Positions 43,381-54,327 are shown, numbered from the stretch's first letter. The stretch: 64,000 nucleotides of DNA from Paraburkholderia azotifigens (GCF_007995085.1 NZ_VOQS01000005.1:496001-560000), one strand, 5' to 3'. Notes: generated by a model not told the origin, from the letters alone. Made by a program: numbers and translations.

Positions 43381-44721
43381 ATGCTGGTATCAAAGATCAG
43401 GAAAGCCGTTTCGAAGCTTTACGTGCAGGTGCTCATCGGGATCGTGGCGGGCATTCTGGTTGGGCACTTCTATCCGGACGTCGGCTCGCAGATGAAGCCG
43501 CTCGGCGATCTGTTCATCAAGCTGATCCGGATGCTGCTGGCGCCGATCATCTTCGCGTCGGTAGTCGTCGGCATTGCGCGGATGAACGATCTCCACGAAG
43601 CAGGGCGGGTCGGCGTCAAGGCGGTGCTCTACTTCGAAGTCGCATCGACGATCGCGCTCGTGGCGGGCATGGTCGTCGTGAATGTGATCAAGCCTGGCAG
43701 CGGGATGAACATCGACCCTGCGCACATCGACAGTGCAGCCATCACGACCTACACGCACGCGGCGAAGCAGCATGGCATGCTCGACTTCTTCATGAGCATC
43801 GTGCCGAATAGCATCGTCGGCGCATTCGCGAACGGCGACATGCTGCCCATCATTTTCTTCTCGGTGCTGCTCGCCATTTCTCTCGCCAGACTGGGGCCGC
43901 GCACCGCGCCGTTCGTCGACATGCTCGACATGTTCCTGCAAGGCATGTTCGGCGTGGTGCGGATCGTCATGTATGTCGCGCCCATCGGTGCGTTCGGCGG
44001 CATGGCGTTCACGATCGGCAAATACGGCATAGGCACGCTGGCGTCGTTCGGCGAGCTGATGGTGTGCCTGTATCTCACGTCGATCTTCTTCGTGGTGATC
44101 GTGCTCGGTCTCGTCATGAAGATGTGCGGGCTGTCGCTGTGGAAATATCTCCGCTATATCCGCGACGAAATTCTGATTACGCTCGGCACGGCGTCGACGG
44201 AAGCGGTGTTGCCGCAGATGCTGATCAAGATGGAGAAGCTGGGCTGCTCGCGTCCCGTGGTCGGCATGGTGCTGCCGACGGGCTACACGTTCAATGCCGA
44301 CGGCACGGCGATCTATCTGACGATGGCAGCCCTCTTCATCGCACAGGCGATGAACGTGCATCTCTCGATCTGGGACCAGCTGCTCGTGCTCGGCGTGCTG
44401 CTGCTGACGTCCAAGGGCTCGGCGGGCGTGGCGGGCGCGGGCTTCGTCGCATTGGCCGCGACGCTCGCGTCGATGCACAAGATTCCCGTCGAAGGTCTCG
44501 TGCTGCTGCTGGGCGTCGACCGTTTTCTCAACGAGGCGCGGGCCGTCACGAACCTGATCGGCAATGGCGTCGCGACCGTGGTCGTCGCGCGGTGGGAAGG
44601 CCAGCTCGATATGCAGCGGGCGCGTGCCGTGTTGAATCGCGAAAGCACGGCGGAGTATGAGGTGCGCGAGCCCCACACGCAGCCGTCGATCGAACCGGCT
44701 GTGGGTTCGAACGCGCATTGA
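43381..44721 (+). CDS. dctA: C4-dicarboxylate transporter, DctA family
   Basis: A 446-residue inner-membrane cation-coupled symporter of the dicarboxylate/amino acid:cation symporter family. It starts SKLYVQVLIGIVAGILVGHFYPD and has GDLFIKLIRMLLAPIIFASVVVGIA, PNSIVGAFANGDMLPIIFFSVLLA, the reentrant-loop TLGTASTEAVLPQML, then VLPTGYTFNADGTAIYLTM and the end GVDRFLNEARAVTNLIGNGVATVV, matching DctA closely. AGGAGA lies 7 bases before the ATG at 43381. Placed after tarD, it probably imports D-tartrate; succinate, malate and fumarate are the usual family substrates. Confidence 0.92.
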   Translation: MLVSKIRKAVSKLYVQVLIGIVAGILVGHFYPDVGSQMKPLGDLFIKLIRMLLAPIIFASVVVGIARMNDLHEAGRVGVKAVLYFEVASTIALVAGMVVVNVIKPGSGMNIDPAHIDSAAITTYTHAAKQHGMLDFFMSIVPNSIVGAFANGDMLPIIFFSVLLAISLARLGPRTAPFVDMLDMFLQGMFGVVRIVMYVAPIGAFGGMAFTIGKYGIGTLASFGELMVCLYLTSIFFVVIVLGLVMKMCGLSLWKYLRYIRDEILITLGTASTEAVLPQMLIKMEKLGCSRPVVGMVLPTGYTFNADGTAIYLTMAALFIAQAMNVHLSIWDQLLVLGVLLLTSKGSAGVAGAGFVALAATLASMHKIPVEGLVLLLGVDRFLNEARAVTNLIGNGVATVVVARWEGQLDMQRARAVLNRESTAEYEVREPHTQPSIEPAVGSNAH

Positions 44722-44823
44722 GGCCAGTCAAAAAACAGGGCCGGGTAGATCGAAGGAAAAGTGAAGTTCCTGCAGATCGGTGCCGATAACAGGGATTGGT
44801 CCTTTTGTATCAATGAAACCAGC

Positions 44824-46371
<1,548 letters not shown>

Positions 46372-46383
46372 TGGATTAGCCGG

Positions 46384-46647
46384 TCAGTCGTCGAAGTATC
46401 CTGCTGCCAGCGCCTCGTCGAAGTCGGTGAGCCACGGAGCGAAATGATCGGTGTCGTAGGTCGCCGCCTTGCCGTTGGAGAGACGGGTGACGGAGATCTG
46501 CCGGATCGCTCCGTTTTTTCCGTCCTTCGGCGAATCAGCGGTGTCCGTGATCCTGAACTCGCCCAGCGCGAGTCCACGGCTCGCAAGGACGGCCTTGACG
46601 TCTTCCTGTTCGTCCCACGAAAACTCGCTGAAGTCATGGGCTGGCAT
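46384..46647 (-). CDS. 87-residue hypothetical protein
   Basis: Sequence MPAHDFSEFSWDEQEDVKAVLASRGLALGEFRITDTADSPKDGKNG, then ISVTRLSNGKAATYDTDHFAPWLTDFDEALAAGYFDD. It is acidic, soluble and has no signal peptide. AGGAG 7 bases before the ATG makes translation likely. I recognise no family with certainty; it appears monocistronic and convergent with the chemoreceptor gene. Confidence 0.68.
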   Translation of the reverse strand: MPAHDFSEFSWDEQEDVKAVLASRGLALGEFRITDTADSPKDGKNGAIRQISVTRLSNGKAATYDTDHFAPWLTDFDEALAAGYFDD

Positions 46648-46747
46648 GTTCGTCTCCTCGGCACGGTGAGCGCAGAACATCGTAGCACGGAGGCGTGACA
46701 TGCCAGCGCGCAGGGACGCTGAATCGCTTGCGGCCACGGCGGGCAAA

Positions 46748-47977
46748 TCACTGCGCGAGCACGGCTGCCAGCGTGCGGCCCGTCGTCGCAAACGATCCGA
46801 GCACCGCGAGTCCCAATACCGACAGCAGCACGCCGAGATGCATCGCGCCCGTCGCGCCCGCATGATCGACGACCACGCCGCCCGCCAGCGACCCCGCCGC
46901 GATGGCCATCTGCACGGCGCTGACGAACAATGCCGAAGCCGCTTCGGGACGATCCGGCGAGGTCAGCTGCATCCATACGCTCAGGCACAAGGGAATCGCG
47001 CCATAAGCGATGCCCCACGCGAGCACGCCCGCGACGACGGCGCCATGCGTATGCGCGAACATGGGCAGCGCGACCAGCGATGCCATCACGAGCGCCGTCA
47101 TCACGGACAACGAGAGCCGCGGGTGCGAGGTGACGAACGCCGACGCGACGAAATTGGACATGAACCCGACAACGCCGAAGCCGAGCAGCAGCGCCGTCAC
47201 CCACGTCGCGCTGAGCACGGCATTGTCTTCGAGAAACGGCGCGATGTATGTATATGCACTGAAGTGAGCGCCGAACAGCAGCGCAACGAGCAGCAGGCTG
47301 CGCACGACGGTCCAGCGTGTGAGCATGCGGCTGAAGTCGGCGAGACGCGCGGCGGCGCGCGGCGGCAGATCGGGCAGCAGCGTCGCTTGCAGCAGTAACG
47401 CAGCGAGCGCGAGTGCGGACGTGGCGAAGAACGAGACGCGCCACGACGACAGTTCCGCGATGAACGTGCCGAGCGGCACGCCGATCACCGTCGCGAGCGT
47501 GATGCCCATGAAGATCGTCGCGCTGGCCTTTGCGCTTTCGTCTTCGGTGACGATCTGTCCGGAGACGTCGAGCGCGACGGTCCAGAATCCGCCGAGGCTG
47601 ATGCCGAGCAGCGCGCGGCCGATCAGCATCGCCATGAAGCTGGTTGCGAGCGCGGCGACGAGGTTCGAGGCGACCAGCGCGACAGAGAGCAACAGCAGGA
47701 TCGACCGCCGGTTCAGACGGCCCGCCGCGAGCAGCAGCAACGGTGCGGAGAGCGCCGCGATGAGTCCGGGCGTGGTGGTCATCAGGCCCGCCGTGCCCGG
47801 CGTGACACTGAGGTCGGCGGCAATCTTCGGCAGCACGCCGACGGGCAGATATTCCGTCGTCACGAACGCGAACGAGCCGAGCGCGATCGACAGCACGGCG
47901 AGCCAGCGCCGTTTGCCGGCGGCGGAAGAAACAGACGTGGGCGCATCGGCAATCGATGCGGGCTGATCGAGGTCCAT
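46748..47977 (-). CDS. MFS transporter (SotB/YdhP-like efflux)
   Basis: A 409-residue 12-span major facilitator transporter of the drug/sugar-efflux group. Marks are FAFVTTEYLPVGVLPKIAADL at span 1, LLLAAGRLNRRSILLLLS between spans 2 and 3, and AMLIGRALLGISLGGFWTVA in span 4-5. These features fit arabinose efflux permease-like SotB/YdhP proteins. MDLDQPASI is the likely start; the ribosome-binding site is weak. It has 108 bases to the upstream old yellow enzyme gene on the same strand. Substrate unknown. Confidence 0.88.
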   Translation of the reverse strand: MDLDQPASIADAPTSVSSAAGKRRWLAVLSIALGSFAFVTTEYLPVGVLPKIAADLSVTPGTAGLMTTTPGLIAALSAPLLLLAAGRLNRRSILLLLSVALVASNLVAALATSFMAMLIGRALLGISLGGFWTVALDVSGQIVTEDESAKASATIFMGITLATVIGVPLGTFIAELSSWRVSFFATSALALAALLLQATLLPDLPPRAAARLADFSRMLTRWTVVRSLLLVALLFGAHFSAYTYIAPFLEDNAVLSATWVTALLLGFGVVGFMSNFVASAFVTSHPRLSLSVMTALVMASLVALPMFAHTHGAVVAGVLAWGIAYGAIPLCLSVWMQLTSPDRPEAASALFVSAVQMAIAAGSLAGGVVVDHAGATGAMHLGVLLSVLGLAVLGSFATTGRTLAAVLAQ

Positions 47978-48085
47978 AGTTGAAAATTCCAGCAGACGCG
48001 CAGCCGTCCGCGCGAGCATCGTGCATCGCGCGGACTGGCCGCATTGCGTAAAAGAAGGGTTCGGAGCGTGGCGACTTCGTCGCGC

Positions 48086-49195
48086 TCAAGCCGTGACGGC
48101 ATCCTCGTCGTGCGACGGATAGTCGGTATAGCCGATTTCCGTGCCGCCGAAGAAGGTCGCGCGATCGTACTTGTTCAACGGCAGACGATTGCGCAGTCGT
48201 TCCGGCAGGTCCGGGTTCGCGATGAAATGCCGTCCGAAGGCGACGAGATCGGCGTCGCCGCTTTGCAGGATCGCCTCGGCGCTGTCGCCGTCGAAGCCGC
48301 CCGCCGCGATGATCGGACCATGAAAATGCGCGCGCAGCGATTTCGCGGCGACAGGGGTCTGGTCGCGCGCGTCATCTTCGACGTTGCCCGCGATGCGCGG
48401 CTCGATCAGATGCAGATACGCGATGCCGAGCGTGTCCAGTTCCGCGGCCACGTACGTGAACAGTGCTTCAGGATTGCTGTCGGACATGTCGCCCCAGGAG
48501 CCGCTCGGTCCGAGTCGGACGGCAACCTTGTCGGCGCCCCAGACGGAGATCACGGCGCGCGTGGTGTCGAGCAGCAGGCGCGCGCGGTTGGCGATCGAAC
48601 CGCCGTATTCGTCCGTGCGCCGGTTGCTGCTGTCCTGAAGGAACTGGTCGAACAGATAGCCGTTGGCGGCATGCAGTTCGACGCCGTCAAAACCCGCCTT
48701 CACGCCGCGCCCGGCGGCCGTGCGGAAGCTCTCGACGATGCGCGCGATTTCCGCTGTTTCGAGCGCGCGGTTCGGCGTGTTGGGCACCCAGCCCGCTTCT
48801 GTGTATGCAACGCCGCCGTGCGGGATTTCCGACGGTCCGACAGGGCGGCCGCCATCCGGCTGCAACTGTGCGTTCGACTGCCGGCCTGCGTGATACAGCT
48901 GAAGGAAGATCTTGCCGCCTTTCGCGTGCACCGCATCCGTCACGGCTTTCCAGCCGGCGATCTGGCTGTCGTCGTACAGACCGGGCGCGCCGAGATAACC
49001 GTTGCCGTCCGGTGCGGCAATGGTGGCTTCGCCGATCAGCAGCGCGCCCGCCGACGTGCGCTGCGCATAGTAGTCGGCCATCAGCGCGCCGGGGCGTGCG
49101 CCGCTCTCTGCACGCATGCGGGTGAGCGGGGCAAGGACCACGCGATGAGCAATTTCGTACGGGCCGACTGCGACCTTCGAGAACAGTTTGGACAT
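48086..49195 (-). CDS. Old yellow enzyme family alkene reductase (NemA type)
   Basis: A 369-residue FMN-dependent reductase of activated alkenes, nitroesters and quinone-like electrophiles. Marks: SKLFSKVAVGPYEIAHRVVLAPLTRMRA, QLYHAGRQSNAQLQPDG, HAANGYLFDQFLQDSSNRRTDEYGGSIANRARLLLDT, RLGPSG and ADLVAFGRHFIANPDLPERL. The active-site H-N-type pair is present in ELHAANGYL. GGAG lies before the ATG. It diverges from an MDR alcohol dehydrogenase by a 311-base gap; no NemR-type TetR gene is adjacent. Confidence 0.95.
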   Translation of the reverse strand: MSKLFSKVAVGPYEIAHRVVLAPLTRMRAESGARPGALMADYYAQRTSAGALLIGEATIAAPDGNGYLGAPGLYDDSQIAGWKAVTDAVHAKGGKIFLQLYHAGRQSNAQLQPDGGRPVGPSEIPHGGVAYTEAGWVPNTPNRALETAEIARIVESFRTAAGRGVKAGFDGVELHAANGYLFDQFLQDSSNRRTDEYGGSIANRARLLLDTTRAVISVWGADKVAVRLGPSGSWGDMSDSNPEALFTYVAAELDTLGIAYLHLIEPRIAGNVEDDARDQTPVAAKSLRAHFHGPIIAAGGFDGDSAEAILQSGDADLVAFGRHFIANPDLPERLRNRLPLNKYDRATFFGGTEIGYTDYPSHDEDAVTA

Positions 49196-49506
49196 GTCTA
49201 TCTCCACAATTCAGTGATTCGGGAAGCTGCTGCGTATTGCCCGCTGTCGGGCGACGCTTGACGCAAATGTAGACGCGGCGCCGCGCCGGAAAAACCGCCC
49301 GCGGGTTCGGTCACTGCGGACGTGCGCGTCCGCAATCGCGTGAAGCCCGCTGCACGCGGCGTTCGGCGATTGTTTGTGTTGGCGGAACACTGATGTCTTT
49401 TGAGCCGTGTTTATCCGCCGTGAAGGCATTTCCATAATCCGGGCCACCTCAACGCGCATCGCAGCAGGCAATGCGCGTCCGATAGATACGACCAAAGGAA
49501 TGCATC
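49196..49506. other. 311-base divergent intergenic region
   Basis: Separates the divergent old yellow enzyme and alcohol dehydrogenase genes. I see no gene and no strong repeat. Sequence near 49370-49435 is AT-richer (TTGTGTTGGCGG, TTTCCATAATCC) and is the probable promoter region for the rightward gene. Confidence 0.55.
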
Positions 49507-50496
49507 ATGGCGAAAGTGATTACGTTTGCGCGGCACGGCGGACCCGAAGTCTTCGAGTACATCGAAGCGGGCTCACCCGAACCTGCCGCCAGTGAAGTGC
49601 GCATCCGCGTGAAGGCGATTGGACTGAATCGCGCGGAATCGATGTGGCGGCGCGGCGAGTATGTCGAGCCCGCTAAGTTGCCGGCGCGCATAGGTTATGA
49701 AGCGTCCGGTGTGGTCGAGGCCGTTGGCGCGAACGTGACGCATGTGGCCGTCGGCGATGCCGTCAGCACGGTGCCGTCGTTTTCGATGAACGACTACGGC
49801 GTGTACGGCGAGCTCGTGCTGGCGCCTGCGCATGCCGTCGTGAAGAGCCCTGCGTGGCTGTCGCACGAAGATGCGGTGGCGATCTGGAATGTGTTCGTGA
49901 CGCCCTATGCGGCATTCGCGGAAAACGAGCGCCTCAAACCGGGCGATGTCGTGCTGATTCCTGCGGCATCGAGCGGCGTGGGCATCGGCGCGATTCAGGT
50001 CGCGAAGCGTCTCGGCGCGACTGCTGTGGCGCTTACGCGAACACGCGAGAAGCGCGATGCGCTCGTCGCGCTCGGCGCCGATCACGTGATCGTCACCGGC
50101 GAAGAAGACCTCGTCGAAGCGGTGCAGTGCATCACGGACGGACGTGGTGCGGACCTCGCGTTCGATCCTGTCGGCGGCAAGGATTTCGCGCGTCTGATCG
50201 ATGCGTTGCGGCCGGGCGGCACGATCCTGCTATACGGCGCATTGAGTCCCGACGACACCGTGTTGCCGGTGCTGCCGCTGCTCGCGAAACGCATCACCGT
50301 GCACGGCTACAACCTCTTCGCGACCACCACCGACGCGCAACGCCAGGCAGCTGCCGCAGCGTTCGTGTTCGACGGCTTGCAGTCCGGCGCGCTCAAGACC
50401 GTGATCGCGCATCGCTTCGAATTCGGGCAAATGGCGCAGGCGCATGCGCTACTCGAACGCAACGAGCATTCTGGCCGTATCGTGGTGTCGGTGTGA
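49507..50496 (+). CDS. NAD(P)-dependent MDR alcohol dehydrogenase / quinone oxidoreductase
   Basis: A 329-residue zinc-independent medium-chain dehydrogenase of the quinone oxidoreductase type. It has LNRAESMWRRGEYVEPAKLPARIGYEASGVVEAVG, the Rossmann motif ASSGVGIGAIQVAKRLGATAVAL and DLAFDPVGGKDFARLIDALRPGG. No structural zinc cysteines are seen. AAAGGAA precedes the start. The stop shares one base with the next start (TGATG), so it is coupled to the flavin reductase. Confidence 0.9.
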   Translation: MAKVITFARHGGPEVFEYIEAGSPEPAASEVRIRVKAIGLNRAESMWRRGEYVEPAKLPARIGYEASGVVEAVGANVTHVAVGDAVSTVPSFSMNDYGVYGELVLAPAHAVVKSPAWLSHEDAVAIWNVFVTPYAAFAENERLKPGDVVLIPAASSGVGIGAIQVAKRLGATAVALTRTREKRDALVALGADHVIVTGEEDLVEAVQCITDGRGADLAFDPVGGKDFARLIDALRPGGTILLYGALSPDDTVLPVLPLLAKRITVHGYNLFATTTDAQRQAAAAAFVFDGLQSGALKTVIAHRFEFGQMAQAHALLERNEHSGRIVVSV

Positions 50497-51161
50497 TGCT
50501 CGCGCCCCTGGTTGATGAAGAGGGAAAGGTGGAATTCGACTTCGAAGCAATCGACGCGAAGCAACGCTACAAGCTGCTCGGCGCCGCTATCACGCCGCGC
50601 CCGATCGCGTGGGTGTCGACGCTGGGCGAGCACGGCGAGCTGAACGCCGCGCCGTTCTCGTTCTTCAATGCGTTCGGCGAAGATCCGCCCGTGCTGGGCT
50701 TCAGCATCCTGCATCGCTCGGCTACGGATCGCAAGGATACGGGCGAGAACGTGAGGCGGGAGCGGGAGTTCGTCGTGAATCTCGTCGGCGAGTCGAATCT
50801 CGACGACATGAACGTCACCGCAATCGACTTCCCGCCGGATCGCAGCGAATTCATCGAAGCAGGTCTGGTGGCCGCGCCGTCGACGCGGATCCGTACGCCG
50901 CGCATTGCGCATAGTCCTGTTTCGTTCGAATGCAGGCTGTTCGACATCGTTGAGCTTGGCCCGTCGCGCTCGCTCGTACTGGGCGAAGTGCTGACGATGC
51001 ATATCGTCGATGCCGCCGTCATCGATGCGCAGAAGGCTTATATCGACGCCCGCAAGCTGCGCCTGATCGGGCGCGGCGAACCCAACACCTATGTGCGGAC
51101 GAACGACACCATCCGCCTGCCGGCGATTGCACTGCAAAGCTGGACGGGGCGGCCGGTTTGA
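50496..51161 (+). CDS. Flavin reductase-like domain protein
   Basis: A 221-residue FMN-binding split-barrel protein of the flavin reductase/DIM6 group. It contains LLGAAITPRPIAWVSTLGEHGELNAAPFSFFNAFGEDPPVLGFSI, NVRREREFVVNLV and an ending ARKLRLIGRGEPNTYVRTNDTIRLP. The start overlaps the upstream stop by one base (TGATG), giving 221 codons in a good family register. It may supply reduced flavin to, or itself reduce, an intermediate of the neighbouring pathway. Confidence 0.9.
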   Translation: MLAPLVDEEGKVEFDFEAIDAKQRYKLLGAAITPRPIAWVSTLGEHGELNAAPFSFFNAFGEDPPVLGFSILHRSATDRKDTGENVRREREFVVNLVGESNLDDMNVTAIDFPPDRSEFIEAGLVAAPSTRIRTPRIAHSPVSFECRLFDIVELGPSRSLVLGEVLTMHIVDAAVIDAQKAYIDARKLRLIGRGEPNTYVRTNDTIRLPAIALQSWTGRPV

Positions 51162-51197
51162 TACCTACGTCTGTCATTCACTGGAGAATCGAACATC

Positions 51198-52316
51198 ATG
51201 GAAGCATCACAAGGTTCGCCGTTGCGCGTGGGCGTGATCGGCGTGGGCAACTGGGCAAAGCATGGTCATCTGCGCGTGCTCGATCTGTTGCCGCAATACA
51301 CGTTGCAGGCTGTCTATAGCCGTCGCCGTGAAGCCGCCGAAGCAGCCGCGCGCGAATACCGCATTGGACGCGTGGCGGCGTCGATGGATGAACTCATCGA
51401 AAGCCACGATATCGATCTCGTGCTCGTGCTGAACACGGCGCCTCAACATGCGCAAACGGTGAAGCGCGTGATCGCGGCGGGCAAGCACGTGTACTGCGAG
51501 TGGCCGTTGACGACGACGCTCGCCGGATCGGAAGAACTGTTGCGGCTTGCCGAAACGCACGGCGTGCGTCACGTGGTCGGTTTGCAGCGCCGCCACGCGC
51601 CGCACAACCGTTACGTGCGCGATCTGATCGCGCAGGGCTACGTCGGCGAACTGCGTTCCGTGCGCATGCATGTGAGCATGAATTACTTTCAGGCGACGCG
51701 CACGCGTGCGCTCGAATGGACCGTGCCGCCGGAGAATTTTTCGTCGGTGGTATCGATCTACGGCGGCCACTTTCTCGACATGCTGTTTTCGGGCACCGGC
51801 TGGCCCGTATCGATCGCCGCGCTCACGCCGAACCAGTTCCCATCCGTGACGATCAGGGAAACGGGCGTCTCGATGCCGACCTCGACGCCCGATCAACTGG
51901 TGCTCGCAGGGATGCTGGACGGCAGTGCGGTCGTGTCGGTGCATATCGAAGGCGGCAAGCGCAACGGCTCGGGTGTGCAGATCGATATCACGGGGACGGA
52001 GGGCGACTTGCGCATCACGAACGCGTCGGCATTCGGCGACGTGGGCGACGATTATGAAATCTTCGGCGCGCATGGCGACAAGCTGGCGCTCGAACGGCTC
52101 GATGTTCCTGACCCGTATCGGCGGCTGCCGGATTCGCCGCTGCCTTCGGCGGTGATGGAACTTGCCGAGTTGTATTGGGCCTATGCGCACGACGTGGCGA
52201 ACGGCACGCACACGGCGCCCACATTCGCCGATGCAGTGCGGATGCATCGGCTGCTCGACAGCGCGCAAACGTCGTACCGTGCGCGCGAATTCGCGAGGCT
52301 GGACGCGGCAGAGTGA
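51198..52316 (+). CDS. Gfo/Idh/MocA family oxidoreductase
   Basis: A 372-residue NAD(P)-dependent oxidoreductase. The N-terminal Rossmann domain has LRVGVIGVGNWAKHGHLRVL, then VYSRRREAAEAAAREY and the family motif KHVYCEWPLTTTLAGSEEL, where the usual catalytic EKP is EWP. The C-terminal domain has LQRRHAPHNRYVRDLI and ISITGTEGDLRITN-like strands. Loss of the EKP lysine is unusual and may change the catalysis. GGAGA lies before the start. It follows the flavin reductase by 36 bases in the same unit. Confidence 0.9.
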   Translation: MEASQGSPLRVGVIGVGNWAKHGHLRVLDLLPQYTLQAVYSRRREAAEAAAREYRIGRVAASMDELIESHDIDLVLVLNTAPQHAQTVKRVIAAGKHVYCEWPLTTTLAGSEELLRLAETHGVRHVVGLQRRHAPHNRYVRDLIAQGYVGELRSVRMHVSMNYFQATRTRALEWTVPPENFSSVVSIYGGHFLDMLFSGTGWPVSIAALTPNQFPSVTIRETGVSMPTSTPDQLVLAGMLDGSAVVSVHIEGGKRNGSGVQIDITGTEGDLRITNASAFGDVGDDYEIFGAHGDKLALERLDVPDPYRRLPDSPLPSAVMELAELYWAYAHDVANGTHTAPTFADAVRMHRLLDSAQTSYRAREFARLDAAE

Positions 52317-52412
52317 TTACATGCGATGTAATTGGCGCGTCTCCTGGGCGCGCTTACTCTCTGGCTGTCGCGCTACCAGTCCTGGCGGCGCTCACTACCA
52401 AGGAGAGGCATC

Positions 52413-52970
52413 ATGTCCCGCTATCCCGTTCATACGATCGAGTCCGCACCCGAGCAATCGAAGCCCGTTCTCGAACAACTGCAACGCACGTTCGGCCTGA
52501 TTCCGAACATCGCGGCGAAGATGGCCGCTTCGCCTGTGCTGATCAACGGCTTCATCGGGTTGTTCGAACGCGTGCATGCGAGCAGCCTCACGGAGCCGCA
52601 GATCCAGACGCTGCTGCTGACCAATGCCGTCACGAATGCCAGCGAGTGGCCCGTCGCGTTCCATACGGCGCTTGCGTTGAAGCAAGGCGTTCCACCCGCC
52701 GATGTCGACGCCATCCGGCAACGCGTGTTGCCGCGTGACGCGGGACTGGCCGCGCTTTCGCTGGTCGCGCGCACGCTGATCGACAAGCGCGGGCGCCTCA
52801 CTGACGCCGACCAGCAGCGCTTTTTCGAAGCAGGGTTCAGTGCCGGGCAATTGCTCGAAGTCGTCGCCGTCGTGGCGGCCTCCGCGATCACGAACTACAC
52901 GGCAAGCGTCACGCAGCCCGCGCTCGAAGGGCAGTTCGAAGAGTTCGTCTGGCGTGCGCCCGCAGCCTGA
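52413..52970 (+). CDS. Carboxymuconolactone decarboxylase/AhpD-like protein without redox cysteines
   Basis: A 185-residue AhpD-like all-helical protein. It begins MSRYPVHTIESAPEQSKPVLEQLQRTFGLIPN and has the family helix pair at 60-110. In the AhpD motif NxCxYCxxxH, both cysteines are replaced: the segment reads N75-A-S77-E-W-P80-V-A-F-H84. Peroxidase chemistry is therefore unlikely. AAGGAG precedes the ATG at 52413. It is last of the alcohol dehydrogenase/flavin reductase/Gfo-Idh series, before an XRE regulator. Confidence 0.85.
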   Translation: MSRYPVHTIESAPEQSKPVLEQLQRTFGLIPNIAAKMAASPVLINGFIGLFERVHASSLTEPQIQTLLLTNAVTNASEWPVAFHTALALKQGVPPADVDAIRQRVLPRDAGLAALSLVARTLIDKRGRLTDADQQRFFEAGFSAGQLLEVVAVVAASAITNYTASVTQPALEGQFEEFVWRAPAA

Positions 52971-53015
52971 TTCAACTACGTTATATGTTGCTGCGTCTCG
53001 AATCGGGGAAATGTG

Positions 53016-53843
53016 ATGAACGCTGACATGCCGCCGGGCGAACTCGGAAACCTGTTGCGCTATTGGCGCGATGTGCGAGGTGTGAGTCAGCTCGATCTGT
53101 CGCTGGAGGCTGGTATTTCCCAGCGGCAGATCAGCTTTATCGAAAGCGGACGCAGCGTGCCGGGCCGGGACACGCTGCTGATACTCGCACAAACGCTCGA
53201 CGTGCCGCTTCGCGAGCGCAACGCCTTACTGCTCGCCGCAGGCTATGCGCCGATGTATTCGGAGGCGCCGTGGAATGCGCAGGAAATGCACAGCGTGGTT
53301 CGTGCACTCGAACGTGTGGTGCGGCAGCATGAACCGTTTCCCGCGATCGTCATGGATCGCCACTGGAACGTGCTGATGACCAACGACGCCGCGCCGCGTT
53401 TCTTCCGTCATTTCGTCGATATGGCGGCGCGCGAAGGTCCGCGCAACATGCTGCACCTGATGTTCGATCCGCAGGGCATGCGTCCTTTCGTGGCGGATTG
53501 GGATAGCGTTGCGCGCAGCCTGTTGCAGCGGGTGCATCGCGAATCCGTCGGGCATGTGGTCGACGATACGACGCAGCATCTGCTCGATGAACTGCTTGCC
53601 TATCCCGACGTACCGCGCGACTGGAAGACGCATCAAGTCACTTCCAGCGCGCCGACGATGCCCGTGATTCCGCTGAACTTCGTCAGCGAGGGGACGGTGC
53701 TTCGCTACTTCTCGATGGTGACGACGGTGGGCGCACCGCAAAACGTGGCGGCGCAGGAGTTGCGCATGGAGTGCATGTTCCCCGCGGACGACGAAACGGA
53801 AACGCGGCATCTGCAACTGCTTGCCGCGAATTCGATGCGATGA
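53016..53843 (+). CDS. XRE regulator with MmyB-like ligand-binding domain
   Basis: A 275-residue regulator. Residues 10-65 are the Cro/C1 helix-turn-helix (LGNLLRYWRDVRGVSQLDLSLEAGISQRQISFIESGRS). From about residue 95 the PAS-like MmyB domain follows (PFPAIVMDRHWNVLMTNDAAPRFFRHF), which in relatives binds fatty-acid-like ligands. Start taken at ATG 53016 with a GGGGAA about 6 bases upstream; an adjacent GTG is possible. It follows the CMD-like gene on the same strand and may regulate that unit. Confidence 0.9.
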   Translation: MNADMPPGELGNLLRYWRDVRGVSQLDLSLEAGISQRQISFIESGRSVPGRDTLLILAQTLDVPLRERNALLLAAGYAPMYSEAPWNAQEMHSVVRALERVVRQHEPFPAIVMDRHWNVLMTNDAAPRFFRHFVDMAAREGPRNMLHLMFDPQGMRPFVADWDSVARSLLQRVHRESVGHVVDDTTQHLLDELLAYPDVPRDWKTHQVTSSAPTMPVIPLNFVSEGTVLRYFSMVTTVGAPQNVAAQELRMECMFPADDETETRHLQLLAANSMR

Positions 53844-53876
53844 ATCACATCTCGCGCGTGGACACGACTCTGCCCG

Positions 53877-54308
53877 CTACGCCAGCAATGCCGCCAACAG
53901 ACGCTTCAGCTCCACGGACTCGCGCGGCGTCAGCTTTGCGGTGAGAATGCGCTCGACTTCCTCGACACGCGGGCGCAGGACCGCAAGCTGCTTCTTGCCC
54001 GCGGCCGTGAGAAACAGCACATAACTGCGCTTGTCGCCGGGGGCGTCGGAGCGCTCGACCAGACCGTTGCGAACCATGCGCGCGGTGAGATCGGCGATGG
54101 TCGAACGGTCCACATCGAGTTCATCGCCGAGCTGCCGCTGATTGATGCCGGGCGTCTGCTGCAGGATCTCGAGCGCCGCGTATTGCACGCTCGTGATGTC
54201 CGCAGACACTTCGCTGAGCCAGACGGCTACGTGGCGCTGTTGGGCGCGGCGCACGAGGCTGCCCGTGAATTTCGAAAGCGCTTCGGGAGTGTCGTGTTTG
54301 TTCGGCAA
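53877..54308 (-). CDS. MarR family transcriptional regulator (MobR-like)
   Basis: A 143-residue MarR regulator with the winged-helix core SVQYAALEILQQTPGINQRQLGDELDVDRSTIADLTARMVRNGLV and wing RSDAPGDKRSYVLFLTAAGKK. In Comamonas a MarR protein (MobR) controls the 3-hydroxybenzoate hydroxylase gene mobA and responds to 3-hydroxybenzoate. Here the gene follows a MobA-type gene on the same strand after 19 bases, so an equivalent role is a strong inference. Confidence 0.9.
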   Translation of the reverse strand: MPNKHDTPEALSKFTGSLVRRAQQRHVAVWLSEVSADITSVQYAALEILQQTPGINQRQLGDELDVDRSTIADLTARMVRNGLVERSDAPGDKRSYVLFLTAAGKKQLAVLRPRVEEVERILTAKLTPRESVELKRLLAALLA

Positions 54309-54327
54309 TTTCGCAATGTTCGAATGG

